Below the pieces are notes generated by a model, which had not been told where the DNA came from, did no database searches, and saw nothing but the letters and a program-made list of their open reading frames with translations. From JAFKFJ01 sp963786445 (GTDB lineage Bacteria > Pseudomonadota > Alphaproteobacteria > Acetobacterales > Acetobacteraceae), in contig CAWAZU010000039.1 of NCBI GenBank assembly GCA_963786445.1, positions 236,799 through 300,798 of the forward strand: a stretch of DNA of 64,000 bases, in the 5' to 3' direction. Of this stretch, positions 8,559-19,097 are shown piece after piece (the stretch's first letter is position 1; each line of letters starts with the position of its first letter). The translations under genes and the position numbers were made by a program.

Positions 8559-11171
8559 ATGGCAACGGAACCGGCACGTTCGCGCGTGCCGCTGCTGGTC
8601 GGGGTGGCGGCCGTGGTGGTCGTGGTGCTCGCCGTGGCCGGCTGGTTCGCCACCCGGACTGCCGCGCCGCCGCCCGAACGGATCGCGCAGGCCACGCCAC
8701 CTGCCACGTCGGCGGCGACGGAGCCGGTGCCGGCCGCGACGACCGCGGCGCCGCCGCAAGCCGAGCCTGCAACGGCGCCGGCCGCCGCCCAGCCCGCGCC
8801 GGTTGCTGCTCAGTCGCAGCCGCAACCGGCCGCGCCCCCTGCGCTGGCTGCCGAGACGCCGCCCGCACCGGCGCCTTCGCAGGCCGCGACTGCGCCAGCC
8901 GCCGAAGCAGTACCTGCGCCGGCGACGATGCAGGCCAAATCCGAGCCGCCCCCGCCGCCGCAGCCGGCGCCCCCCGCTCCGGCCGCCGAAGCGCAACAAG
9001 CGCCAGCGACGATGGAGCCGTCCCCGCCGCCACAGGCGGCGCCCGCCGCTCCGGCCGCCGAGGCGCAACAAGCGCCAGCGACGACCCAAGCGACGACCGA
9101 GCCGTCCCCGCCGCCACAGGCGGCGCCCGCCACTCCGGCCGCCGAGGCGCAACAAGCGCCAGCGACGACCCAAGCGACGACCGAGCCGTCCCCGCCGCCA
9201 CAGGCGGCGCCCGCCGCTCCAGCCGCCGAGGGGCAACAAGCGCCGGCGACGACTCAGGCGGCAACCGAGCCCCCGCCATCGCCAGCGGCGCCTGCCGTTC
9301 CGGGCACCGAGGCGCAACAAGCGCCGGCGACCACTCAGGCGGCAACCGAGCCATCCCCGCCAGCGGCGCCTGCCGTTCCGGGCACCGAGGCGCAACAAGC
9401 GCCGGCGACCACTCAGGCGGCAACCGAGCCATCCCCGCCAGCGGTGCCTGCCGTTCCGGGCACCGAGGCGCAACAAGCGCCGGCGACCACTCAGGCGGCA
9501 ACCGAGCCATCCCTGCCAGCGGCGCCTGCCGTTCCAGGCACCGAGGCGCAACAAGCGCCGGCGACCACTCAGGCGGCAACCGAGCCATCCCCGCCAGCGG
9601 CGCCTGCCGTTCCGGGCACCGGGGCGCAACAAGCGCCGGTGACGACGCAAGCGGCAACCGAGCCGCCCCCGCCACCGCCAGCGGCGCCCGCCGCTCCGCC
9701 CGCCGAGGTGCAATCCGCACCGGTGACGACGCAGGCGACGACCGAGCCATCGCCGCCGCCGCCAGCGGCGCCCGCCGCTCCGGCCGCTGAAGCGCAACAA
9801 GCGCCAGCGACGACGCAGGCGACGATCGAGCCATCCCCGCCGCCGCCAGCGGCGCCCGCCGCTCCGGCCGCCGAAGCGCAACAAGCTCCAGCGGCGACGC
9901 AGGCAGCAACCGAGCCGCCCCCGCCACCGCCAGCGGTCCCCGCTTCCCCACCCGCCGAGGCGCAACAAGCGCCAGCGACGACGCAGGCGGCAACCGAGCC
10001 GCCCCCGCCACCGCCAGCGGTCCCCGCTGTCCCGCCCGCCGAGGCGCAACCCGCACCGGCAACGACGCAAGCGGCAACCGAGCCGCCCCCGTCACCGCCA
10101 GCGGCGTCCGCCGCACCTGCCGCCGAGGCGCAACCAGCGCCGGCAACAACGCAGGCAGCGGCCGAGCCACCCCCACCGCCAGCGGCGCCCGCCGCCCCGG
10201 CCGCCGAGGCACAACCAGTGCCGCCAACGACGCAGGCGGCGACCGAGCCGCCGCCGCCGCCAGCGGCGCCCGCCGCTCCGGCCGCCGAGGCGCAACCAGC
10301 GCCGGCACCGACGCCGGTGGCGACCGAGCCGCCGCCGCAACCGCGAGCCCCCGCACCACCCGCCGCGGCACAGCCGGCACCGGCGCCAACGCAGGCGGCG
10401 GCCGAGCCGCCCGCCGCGGCACCGTCGGCCGGCAATACCCAGGTCGCGACAATCATGCCGGCGTCGATGCGCCGGCAGATCGCGCAGGCGCTGCACACCG
10501 CCCCCTGCGCACTGGCCGACGCGGTGACGCAGGACAGCGGCGAAACCTCGGTCAACGGCCTGGCCGATGCCGCCGTCGTCGCTGCGCTGCGCGAGCAGGT
10601 CCTCGCGGTTGCCGGCGCCCAGCCGGTGGCGTGGCACGTCCAGACCGTCGCTCCGGTGTTCTGTCCCGCGCTCGCGCTGCTGCGCCCGATCAGCGTGCTG
10701 GCCGGCGCGCCCGGTCCCGGCGTCGGCCTAATGTTGCAGGACAACCGCACCGTGCTGCCGGACGGCGATGCGATCCTGCCGCGCATCACCATGCCGGATT
10801 TCGCCGGCGAGCTGCGGGTGGACTATGTCGGGCACGACGGCTCGCTCGCGCACCTCTACCCGACGCTCGCCGAGCCGGCGGCGAAGCTGGCGGCCCAGCC
10901 GTCGCGCCATCTGGCGGCGGGCGAGCGCGTGGCGCTCGGCGACCCCGGCCCCGGCAAGCCGGCATGGGACAGCGGCCCGCCCTACGGCACCGACATGATC
11001 ATCGCGGTCGCCTCGTCGGCGCCGCTGCACGTGGCCGCGCCGCACAACGCCGAGGAGAACGGCACTGCCTACCTCGCCGACCTCGCCCGCGCGATCGGGC
11101 GGGCACGCGCCGCCGGCGTGCGTGTCAGCGGCGCGCTGCTGCTGGTCAACTCGGTGCCGAAGGCGAAGTGA
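8559..11171 (+). CDS. Large Pro/Ala-rich repeat protein with membrane anchor and DUF4384-like C-terminus
   Basis: An 870-residue protein in three parts. Residues about 8-28 form one membrane helix (VPLLVGVAAVVVVVLAVAGW). About 590 residues of low-complexity Pro/Ala/Thr/Gln/Glu repeats follow (units like QQAPATTQAATEPSPP). A globular C-terminal region of about 240 residues comes last, with ITMPDFAGELRVDYVG and SGPPYGTDMIIAVASS. The last part resembles DUF4384-type domains, found in envelope or kinase-linked proteins; that match is from memory of the family and is moderate. A ggagggagg ribosome site precedes the ATG at 8559. The likely topology is an inner-membrane anchor, a long extended spacer spanning the periplasm and a distal folded domain. 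Function is unknown. Confidence 0.72.
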   Translation: MATEPARSRVPLLVGVAAVVVVVLAVAGWFATRTAAPPPERIAQATPPATSAATEPVPAATTAAPPQAEPATAPAAAQPAPVAAQSQPQPAAPPALAAETPPAPAPSQAATAPAAEAVPAPATMQAKSEPPPPPQPAPPAPAAEAQQAPATMEPSPPPQAAPAAPAAEAQQAPATTQATTEPSPPPQAAPATPAAEAQQAPATTQATTEPSPPPQAAPAAPAAEGQQAPATTQAATEPPPSPAAPAVPGTEAQQAPATTQAATEPSPPAAPAVPGTEAQQAPATTQAATEPSPPAVPAVPGTEAQQAPATTQAATEPSLPAAPAVPGTEAQQAPATTQAATEPSPPAAPAVPGTGAQQAPVTTQAATEPPPPPPAAPAAPPAEVQSAPVTTQATTEPSPPPPAAPAAPAAEAQQAPATTQATIEPSPPPPAAPAAPAAEAQQAPAATQAATEPPPPPPAVPASPPAEAQQAPATTQAATEPPPPPPAVPAVPPAEAQPAPATTQAATEPPPSPPAASAAPAAEAQPAPATTQAAAEPPPPPAAPAAPAAEAQPVPPTTQAATEPPPPPAAPAAPAAEAQPAPAPTPVATEPPPQPRAPAPPAAAQPAPAPTQAAAEPPAAAPSAGNTQVATIMPASMRRQIAQALHTAPCALADAVTQDSGETSVNGLADAAVVAALREQVLAVAGAQPVAWHVQTVAPVFCPALALLRPISVLAGAPGPGVGLMLQDNRTVLPDGDAILPRITMPDFAGELRVDYVGHDGSLAHLYPTLAEPAAKLAAQPSRHLAAGERVALGDPGPGKPAWDSGPPYGTDMIIAVASSAPLHVAAPHNAEENGTAYLADLARAIGRARAAGVRVSGALLLVNSVPKAK
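8920..10425 (+). repeat. In-frame tandem repeat array of about 18-19 units of 72-90 bp
   Basis: The array encodes repeats of 24-29 residues, each with a QQAPATTQAATEP-like core and a Pro/Ala-rich spacer. Four consecutive units starting at 9303, 9381, 9459 and 9537 have an exact 78-bp period and differ by only a few bases, which points to recent duplication. Outer units are more diverged. Length polymorphism between strains and assembly collapse are both likely here. Confidence 0.9.
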
Positions 11172-11195
11172 CCGGCGTCGCAGCGGCCACGCACG

Positions 11196-12155
11196 TCACG
11201 CGGCGCAGGCGGCGAACGCGGCGTCGAGCCGCGCCGGCAACGCGCCCTGCGCGATCAGCACGAGCGTGCTCCCGTGCTGGCCAGCGGGCCATGCCGGCAA
11301 CGCCTCCAGCGGATAGAAACTGCGATGCACCGCATGGACGACGACCGGGCGCGGCTCGCCCGCAACGTCGAGAACGCCTTTCAGGCGCAGCAGGCGTTCG
11401 CCCGTCTCGTCCAGCAGCCGCGCCAGGAAGCCTTGCATCGCGGGCCAGGCGAGCGGGCGGGCGGCGGTCAGCACCAGGCTCGCGATGCCGTCGTCATGCT
11501 CCGCCCGCAGCGCCGAACGCCGCGGCCGCGGCACCGCCGCCGGCGCGAACAGCGGCGCCGGATCGGCGCCGCCGAAGCGGGACGGCTCGATCCCGGCGAT
11601 CGGGTTCATTGCCGCGAGCCGCTCGCGCAATGCCGCCTGCGCGCCGCGCGATGCGCGATCGGGCTTGGTGAGCAAAATGCGGTCGGCGACCGCGACCTGG
11701 CGGCGGCTCGTGGCGTGGCGGGAGAGCTGCGCGTCGCCGTGCTCGGCATCGACCAGCGTGGTCACCGAGCGCAGCGCGTAGGCATCGCACACCAGCGGGT
11801 GCGCGAGCAGCGTCGTCACCGCCGCAGCCGGATCGGCCAGCCCGCTCGCCTCCACGATCACGCGCGCGAACGCCGGCACGCTGCCGTCGCGCCAGCGCAG
11901 ATGCAGGTCGCGCAGCGTGCGCGAAAAATCCTGCCGCACGCCGCAACAGAGGCAGCCGCCGCGCAGCAGCACGACATCGCCATGCACCGCCTCGATCAGA
12001 TGGTGGTCGATGCCGACCTCGCCGAACTCGTTGACCACGACCAGCGTGTCCTGCATGGCGGGGCGGGCGAGCAGCGCGCGGACGAACGTGGTCTTGCCGC
12101 TGCCGAGCCAGCCGGCCAGCAGCGCCACCGGCCAGGGCGGCCCGGCCGGAATCAT
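11196..12155 (-). CDS. CobW/G3E family P-loop GTPase (COG0523 metallochaperone-like)
   Basis: A 319-residue G3E-family protein. It shows the Walker A motif GWLGSGKTT near residue 15, the metal-binding GGCLCCGV (CxCC) near residue 66 and an LLTKPDRA NKxD-like motif near residue 160, followed by a C-terminal CobW domain. These proteins insert or deliver metal ions (Zn, Co or others) to target enzymes using GTP. The metal is not deducible here. It overlaps the LacI-type gene upstream by four bases and so is probably co-transcribed with it. A link to metal supply for a nearby metalloenzyme is possible but unsupported. Confidence 0.88.
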   Translation of the reverse strand: MIPAGPPWPVALLAGWLGSGKTTFVRALLARPAMQDTLVVVNEFGEVGIDHHLIEAVHGDVVLLRGGCLCCGVRQDFSRTLRDLHLRWRDGSVPAFARVIVEASGLADPAAAVTTLLAHPLVCDAYALRSVTTLVDAEHGDAQLSRHATSRRQVAVADRILLTKPDRASRGAQAALRERLAAMNPIAGIEPSRFGGADPAPLFAPAAVPRPRRSALRAEHDDGIASLVLTAARPLAWPAMQGFLARLLDETGERLLRLKGVLDVAGEPRPVVVHAVHRSFYPLEALPAWPAGQHGSTLVLIAQGALPARLDAAFAACAA

Positions 12156-13177
12156 GTCTCGCGCAGCACCAGGCGCGGCGGCAGCACCACCCGCTCGGGC
12201 GGCCCGCCACGGTCGGCGATGCGGCGCAGCAGCAGGTTGGCCGCCTCGGCGCCGACCTCGGCGGGACGGGTCGCGATCGTGCTCAGCGCCGGCATGCTGG
12301 TGGCGGCCTCGGCGATGTTGTCGCAGCCGATCACGGCGACGTCCGTGCCCGGCCTGAGGCCCAGCCGGCCCAGCCCGGCGAGCACGCCAAGCGCCATCAC
12401 GTCGTTGTGGCAGACGATGGCGGTCGGCGGGTCGGCCAGCCGCATCACGTCGGCCACCAGGGCGGCCGCCGCGGCGCGGCTGTGCGGGCACGCCACCATC
12501 GGCCCCGGCGACAGGCCGTGGCGCGCCAGGGCGCCGGAAAAACCGGCCAGCCGGTCGCGCGTCGCCGAAGTCTGGCGCGGGCTGCGGAAATAGCCGATGC
12601 GGCGATGGCCGCGCCCGACCAGGTGCTCGACCGCCAGCATCATACCGAGCGCGTAGTCCGGCCCGACATAGTCGCCGGCGTAGTCGCCCACCTGGCGCAG
12701 CATCTGCACGCACGGAAACCCGCTGCGGCGCAGTTGCTCGGGCAGGTCGGGCGGTGTGCCCTCGGCCGGGCCGAGGATGATGCCGTCCGCCCCCTGCTCG
12801 CGGATGCGGCGGATGAAACGGTCCTGGCGTTCCGGCTGATCGCCGGAATTGCCGAGGAACGCCAGCCAGCCGGCGCGGTCGAGCGCCGCGTCGATGCCGG
12901 CGGTCAGCTCGGCGTAGAACGGGTTGGTGATTTCCGCGACGATCAGGCCGACGGTCTGCGACACCCCGGTGCGCAATTGCGCAGCGCCGCGGTTGTAGAG
13001 GTAGCCGCTCGCCGCCATCGCTTCGCGCACGCGCGCGCGGGTGGCCGCGGCGACCAGCGGGCTTTCGCGCAGCACCAGCGAGACGGTGGAGCGGGAGACG
13101 CCAGCGGTATCGGCGATCTGCTTCAGCGTCGCGCGCTGCACCCGCTCGCCGGGCCGCCCGTGCTGGTCCAGGACCAC
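12152..13177 (-). CDS. LacI family transcriptional regulator
   Basis: A 341-residue repressor with an N-terminal helix-turn-helix (ATLKQIADTAGVSRSTVSLV) and hinge, then a periplasmic-binding-protein-like sugar domain (VGLIVAEITNPFYAEL, IVCHNDVMALGVL, VIGCDNIAEA). The GTG at 13177 was chosen because an AAGGGAG ribosome site lies nine bases before it. It is divergent from a ribose-type ABC transporter operon and is expected to control it in response to the imported sugar or a derivative. Two LacI-like half-palindromic sites sit in the shared promoter gap. Confidence 0.92.
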   Translation of the reverse strand: MVLDQHGRPGERVQRATLKQIADTAGVSRSTVSLVLRESPLVAAATRARVREAMAASGYLYNRGAAQLRTGVSQTVGLIVAEITNPFYAELTAGIDAALDRAGWLAFLGNSGDQPERQDRFIRRIREQGADGIILGPAEGTPPDLPEQLRRSGFPCVQMLRQVGDYAGDYVGPDYALGMMLAVEHLVGRGHRRIGYFRSPRQTSATRDRLAGFSGALARHGLSPGPMVACPHSRAAAAALVADVMRLADPPTAIVCHNDVMALGVLAGLGRLGLRPGTDVAVIGCDNIAEAATSMPALSTIATRPAEVGAEAANLLLRRIADRGGPPERVVLPPRLVLRET

Positions 13178-13198
13178 GCCGTCTCGCTCCCTTGCGCC

Positions 13199-13289
13199 TG
13201 GATCGAACCAAGGCAGAGAAAGCGCGCCGGAACAATGGCTAAACGGCCGCTGTCGCGGCAAGGTGAGGCGGAATTTTTGGATCGATGCA
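13199..13289. promoter_or_regulatory. Two candidate LacI-type operators
   Basis: TGGATCGAACCA (13199-13210) and TGGATCGATGCA (13278-13289) are both near-palindromes centred on CG, the usual geometry of LacI-family operators. Each matches its own complement at 10 of 12 positions. They lie 79 bp apart between the divergent regulator and transporter starts, a spacing that would allow looping. This is a reading by eye; no known consensus for this regulator was available. Confidence 0.4.
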
Positions 13290-13379
13290 GGAAACCCCCT
13301 TGCCGCCCGCGCGCCGGTGGAGGATCGTCGCTGCCGAACAATGGCGCGCCCCAGGCGCCGCCGCAAAGGGAGGCGATCC

Positions 13380-14474
13380 ATGAAGCCGGTTCTTGCCGCA
13401 GCTCTTCTGATCGGCGCCGCCGCGCTGCCGCTCGCCGCACGGGCCGACGACCAGTCCGTCGCCGCGGCGGCGGCGGCCGTCGCGCGCTACGCCGGACCGC
13501 AGACCAAGTGGGAAGGCCCGACCTCGGCGCCGACGCCGGCAAAGAACATGCTCATCGTCTATCTCTCCGGCGACGAGCAGAACGACATCTCGCGCGAATA
13601 CGGCCTCTACATGAAGCAGGCCGCGGCCCATCTCGGCTGGAAGCTCGACGTGATCGACGGCAAGGGCAGCCCGGCCAACTGGGTCGCCGGCTTCAACCAG
13701 GCGATCGCGCTGAAGCCGAACGGCATCGCCATCTTCGCCGATGCCAAAAGCCTGCAAGGGCCGATCCGCACCGCGACCGAGCGCGGCATCACGGTGATCG
13801 GCCTGCACGCCGCCGGGATGCCGGGGCCGCAGCCGGACCTGCACCTGTTCGTCAACATCCAGGAGGACCCGGTCGAGATCGGCAAGGCCGAGGCCGACTG
13901 GGCGATCGCCGACAGCAAGGGCACGGCGCGCACGGTCGTCATCACCCACAACGAGTACCAGATCGCGGTCACCAAGTCCGACGCGACGCGCGATGCCATC
14001 AAGGCGTGCGGCGGCTGCAAGCTGCTCGACTACGCCAATTTCCCGGCATCCGAAGCAGCGCAACGGATGCCGCAGCTGACCACGAGCTGGGTGCAGCGGT
14101 TCGGGCTGCCGATCTACATCACCTCGGTCGGCGACAACGACCTCGATTTCGCCGTGCCCTCGCTGCGCGCCTCCGGCGTGCCGCTCGCGAAGGCGAAGCT
14201 GATCGGCGCTGACGGCAACCGCTCCGCCTACGAGCGCATCCGCAAGGGCAACCAGTATCAGGTGGTCACCGTCTCCGAGCCGATCGAGCTGCAGGCCTAT
14301 CAGGCGATCGACGAGTTCAACCGCGCCTTCGACAAGGCCCCGCCGAGCGGCTTCGTGCAGCCGCCCTATCTGGTGACGCCGGAGAACGTCAACACCGAGG
14401 GCGGCAAGCAGGACATCTTCGTTCCCGACAACGACTACAAGGCGCACTACCTGAAGCTCTGGGGCGTGCAGTAG
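13380..14474 (+). CDS. Ribose-type ABC transporter periplasmic substrate-binding protein
   Basis: A 364-residue precursor with a clear signal peptide (MKPVLAAALLIGAAALPLAARA). The mature part is a type I periplasmic binding protein of the RbsB class, seen in NMLIVYLSGDEQNDI, FNQAIALKPNGIAIFADAKS and VTVSEPIELQAYQAIDEFNR. It would capture a sugar or polyol and deliver it to the ATPase and permease encoded next. The ATG at 13380 follows an aagggagg ribosome site. An unusual Cys pair (KACGGCKL near residue 217) could form a disulfide. Ligand identity cannot be told from the sequence. Confidence 0.88.
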   Translation: MKPVLAAALLIGAAALPLAARADDQSVAAAAAAVARYAGPQTKWEGPTSAPTPAKNMLIVYLSGDEQNDISREYGLYMKQAAAHLGWKLDVIDGKGSPANWVAGFNQAIALKPNGIAIFADAKSLQGPIRTATERGITVIGLHAAGMPGPQPDLHLFVNIQEDPVEIGKAEADWAIADSKGTARTVVITHNEYQIAVTKSDATRDAIKACGGCKLLDYANFPASEAAQRMPQLTTSWVQRFGLPIYITSVGDNDLDFAVPSLRASGVPLAKAKLIGADGNRSAYERIRKGNQYQVVTVSEPIELQAYQAIDEFNRAFDKAPPSGFVQPPYLVTPENVNTEGGKQDIFVPDNDYKAHYLKLWGVQ

Positions 14475-14490
14475 CGCCGTTCGCCGTGCC

Positions 14491-16004
<1,514 letters not shown>

Positions 16005-16008
<4 letters not shown>

Positions 16009-17039
16009 CCGGGGCATCGCGCGCGCGCCGCCGCGGGCTGTCGCACCTGGTCTCCACCTGGGGGCTGCTGGCGCTGCTGGTGGCGCTGATCGTCGCGTTC
16101 TCGCTGCTGAAGCCCGACACGTTTCCGACGTATTTCAACATCCGCTCGATCGTGAACAACAAGTCGGTGCAGGCGCTGCTGGCGCTCGCCGTGTTCGTGC
16201 CGATGGCGGCCAACCATTTCGACCTCTCGGTCGGCTTCCTGCTCGGCATCTCGCAGGTGCTGGTGATCGGCTTGCAGGGCGGAGGACTTTCGTGGCCCGC
16301 GGCGGCCGGGCTGGTGCTGCTGCTCGGCGCGGCGGTGGGGCTGGCGAACGGCGTGCTGGTCACTTTCGTCGGCATCGACAGTTTCATCGCGACGCTGGGG
16401 ACGGGCACGCTGATCTACGGGATCAACGAATGGTACACCGGCGGCCAGCAGGTGGTGGCGACCCTGCCCGACAGTTTTACCAATATCTCCGGCGCGCTGC
16501 TCGGCGTGCCGCTGCCGGCGCTCTATGTGTTCGCGGTCGGCGGCGCGCTGTTTCTGGTGTTCGAGTACCTGCCGGGCGGGCGCTACCTCTACGTGCTCGG
16601 CGCCAGCCCGCGCACCGCCGAGCTGAACGGCATTTCCGCGCGGCGCTATGTCACCGCCGCGTTCGTCGTTGCCGGCGTGCTGTCGGCGTTCGCCGGCATC
16701 GTGCTGCAATCGCAGTTGCAGGTCGGGCAGAGTTCGGTCGGGCCGGAATACCTGCTGCCGGCGTTCACCGCGGCGCTGCTCGGCGCCACCTCGGTGCGGC
16801 CGGGACGGGTGAACGTGCTCGGCACGCTGCTCGCCGTCGCCGTGCTCGCGGTCACCGTCGCCGGGCTGAACCAGCTCGGCGCGCCGTTCTTCGTCGAGCC
16901 GATCTTTGACGGCACGATGCTGATCCTGGCGGTCGGCCTGGCCGTGGTCGCGGCGCGGCGGCGGACCAAGCTCGGCGTCGAGGCCGATTCCGGCCAGACG
17001 CAAGCCGCCGTCGCGTCGGCGGAGGGCACCTCGCAATGA
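16005..17039 (+). CDS. Ribose-type ABC transporter permease
   Basis: A 344-residue inner-membrane permease of the RbsC class with about ten hydrophobic segments. Typical stretches are FVPMAANHFDLSVGFLLGIS near residue 65 and FIATLGTGTLIYGINEWYTG near residue 127. The C-terminus is followed by a hydrophilic tail. It is the only permease gene in the operon and probably forms a homodimer with the fused ATPase. Start and stop overlap both neighbours by four bases (ATGA). Confidence 0.92.
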
Positions 17040-17983
17040 CCGCAACACCCGAGACCGATCCCAGCCCGGCGCTCGGGGAAAACTGGTATCCCTCGCGCTG
17101 GGGGGCCGAGGACCAGCGCGGCAACGGCAACCTGATGGGGCCGGCAAAAGTGCTGCAGGCGCTGGCGCTGATCCGCAGCGGCGAGATCGTGCGGCTCGGC
17201 CACAACTACGACGCCAACATCCCGCTGGCGCCGGGCCGCATCTACGGGCTGCGCATGCCGGGCGGCCCGACCGGCGGGCCGCATGGCGGGCGCAGCCGGA
17301 CGGTGTGGAACGACGAGTTCCTGGCCACCGAGATCGGCCAGATCGGCACGCACATGGACGCGCTCGGCCATCTCGGCCGCCAGGTCGGCCCGGCGGCCGA
17401 TCACGCCGCGACCCTGTTCTACAACGGCAACAGCCTCGCCGACATCTGGTCGGCCTATGGGCTGAAGCGGCTGGGCATCGAGCACGCGCCGATCTTCTTC
17501 ACCCGCGGCATCCTGATCGACGTCCAGGGCCTTAAGGGCCGCGCGCTCGATCCGGGCGAGGAGATCACGCCGGCCGATTTGCAGGCGGCGCTGGCGCGGC
17601 AGGGGATGACGCCGGCGGCGATGACGCCGGGCGATGCGGTGCTGGTGCGCACCGGCCATGGCGGGCGGTTCCTGAGCGACCCCGCGCATTTCTACGACGG
17701 CTGCCCCGGGCTGGGACTGGCGGCGGCGGAGTGGCTGGCGCCGTTCCAGCCCTGCGTCGTCGGCGCCGACAATTTTTCCGTCGATGTGGTGCCGCCGGTC
17801 GATCCGGAGGTGTTCCATCCGTGCCACCAGCACCTGATCATGCGCCACGGCATCCATCTGCACGAGGGCATGAACCTCGACCCGATCGCGGCCGCCGGGC
17901 GGTTCGAGTTCGCCTATGTGTTCGCGCCGCTGCCGATCGTCGGCGCCACCGGCTCGCCCGGCGCACCGTTCGCGGTGATCTGA
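17036..17983 (+). CDS. Cyclase family protein (kynurenine formamidase-like metal hydrolase)
   Basis: A 315-residue member of the cyclase family (PF04199 type). The metal-binding signature is visible as GTHMDALGH near residue 104, and further candidate ligands are in the C-terminal HPCHQHLIMRHGIHLHEGMN. Family members are Mn/Zn-dependent amidohydrolases or lactonases. Here the gene ends the sugar-importer operon with a four-base overlap, so action on a lactone or amide derived from the imported compound is likely. The exact substrate is unknown. Confidence 0.85.
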   Translation: MTATPETDPSPALGENWYPSRWGAEDQRGNGNLMGPAKVLQALALIRSGEIVRLGHNYDANIPLAPGRIYGLRMPGGPTGGPHGGRSRTVWNDEFLATEIGQIGTHMDALGHLGRQVGPAADHAATLFYNGNSLADIWSAYGLKRLGIEHAPIFFTRGILIDVQGLKGRALDPGEEITPADLQAALARQGMTPAAMTPGDAVLVRTGHGGRFLSDPAHFYDGCPGLGLAAAEWLAPFQPCVVGADNFSVDVVPPVDPEVFHPCHQHLIMRHGIHLHEGMNLDPIAAAGRFEFAYVFAPLPIVGATGSPGAPFAVI

Positions 17984-18010
17984 TCAATAACGAAACCTGA
18001 TTTCGGAAAT

Positions 18011-18227
18011 CTAGCTCGGCCGGTCCTCGGTCTCCGGCCAGGCGCAGCGGAAGCGGGCGATGCGGGCGTCGGGGTGCTCGCCCACCCATTGCGCCAGATA
18101 GGGCTGTGCCTGCCACATGCAGGACGAGAGCGATCCCGTCGAACTCGAACAACATATGCCGTTCCTGGCAGGCGGCGGCTGGGTTGGAAAGCGAGCAGAC
18201 GAGAACGATGAGATCGACGAGGTTCAT
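18011..18227 (-). CDS. Small conserved alphaproteobacterial protein (frameshifted)
   Basis: The 352-bp gap between the cyclase gene and fhcC holds this small gene on the reverse strand. Frame 1 starts MNLVDLIVLVCSLSNP and runs through RHMLFEFDG. Removing one base near 18135 continues it as SLSSCMWQAQPYLAQWVGEH and ends in ETEDRPS, giving about 71 residues. The repaired sequence resembles a short protein common in Rhizobiales and Acetobacteraceae, with a hydrophobic N-terminus and two or three cysteines. Function is unknown. No other feature was seen in the gap apart from the AT-richer stretch 18228-18335. Confidence 0.6.
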
Positions 18228-18335
18228 GCCATTACCACATAACGGATCGCCAACAAACAGATGGCTTCGCAACAATCGCTCGCCGCATAACGACGGTCCG
18301 CTACTACACGATATCAGTTCTGTGTTCGTGAACAA

Positions 18336-19097
18336 TTATGCGGGATGCGCGCTGGCGCCCGCCAGCAGGATTTCGCCTTTTCCGAGCGCCGCAAGATCGC
18401 CGAGGGCGCGATGCTGCACCGCAGCAACACCGGCGGCGGCGCGCGGGCTGAGGCTGCGCAACGCGCGGGCGAGCAGGCGGAGGAATGTGCAGTCGGCGGC
18501 GAGATGGGTGGCGACGAAGCCGGGCGGCAGGCGGGCGGGCGGAGTGCCGAGCAGCAGCGTGCCGCGGCGCATCAGCACCCCCGGCGTCGCGCCCACGCTG
18601 CCGCAGACCGCGACCGTGCCGGCGATCATGCCGCTGGCGGTCTCGGCGCCGGCGTTGCCCTCCACGATCAGCATGCCGCGGCGCATCCGGTCGCCCGCGC
18701 GGGCGCCGGCGTTGCCGCGCACCAGCACCACGCCGCCGGCCATGCCGATCCGCCCGTCCGGCGGCGCGCCGCCAAGCTGGTCGCCGGCATCGCCGCGGAT
18801 TTCCAGCCGCCCGCCGGACATCCCGGCCGCCGCATAAGCGCCGACCGTGCCCTCGACCAGCAGCGTGCCGGACGCCATGCCGGCGCCGACCCCGTCGAGC
18901 AGCGGCGAGCCGCCCTGCAACACCAGTTCCGCCGCATCGCCGGCAGCGACCGCGAACAGGTCGCCGACCGCCAGCCGCCCGAGTTTGATGCGCGCGATCT
19001 CCGCCGCGTCCTTGCCGGCGAGTGCGGCCGGTTGCAGCGCCGCCAGATCGACCGGCCAGGGCGGCGGCACGGTCAGCCGCAGCACCACCGCGCCCAT
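18336..19097 (-). CDS. fhcC: Formylmethanofuran dehydrogenase-like subunit C of formyltransferase/hydrolase complex
   Basis: A 253-residue FhcC/FmdC/FwdC family protein. The family folds as a beta-helix close to the GXGXG domain of glutamate synthase, visible in the glycine-rich turns (GTLLVEGTVGAYAAAGMSGG, GNAGAETASGMIAGTVAVCG). It is the structural partner of FhcA, B and D in the complex that moves the formyl group from H4MPT to methanofuran and hydrolyses it to formate. It is last in the order pcd-fhcB-fhcA-fhcD-fhcC, sharing one base with fhcD. Confidence 0.92.
   Translation of the reverse strand: MGAVVLRLTVPPPWPVDLAALQPAALAGKDAAEIARIKLGRLAVGDLFAVAAGDAAELVLQGGSPLLDGVGAGMASGTLLVEGTVGAYAAAGMSGGRLEIRGDAGDQLGGAPPDGRIGMAGGVVLVRGNAGARAGDRMRRGMLIVEGNAGAETASGMIAGTVAVCGSVGATPGVLMRRGTLLLGTPPARLPPGFVATHLAADCTFLRLLARALRSLSPRAAAGVAAVQHRALGDLAALGKGEILLAGASAHPA

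Noticed and set aside
8316..10070. Reverse-strand Arg/Gly/Leu repeat ORF opposite the Pro/Ala-rich gene
   Set aside because: It merely mirrors the tandem repeats; there is no ribosome site, and the forward frame has a signal-anchor, repeats and a folded end.
10092..10792. Gly/Ala/Cys-rich reverse ORF in the repeat region
   Set aside because: Same repeat mirror in another frame; the composition is unlike any real neighbouring protein.
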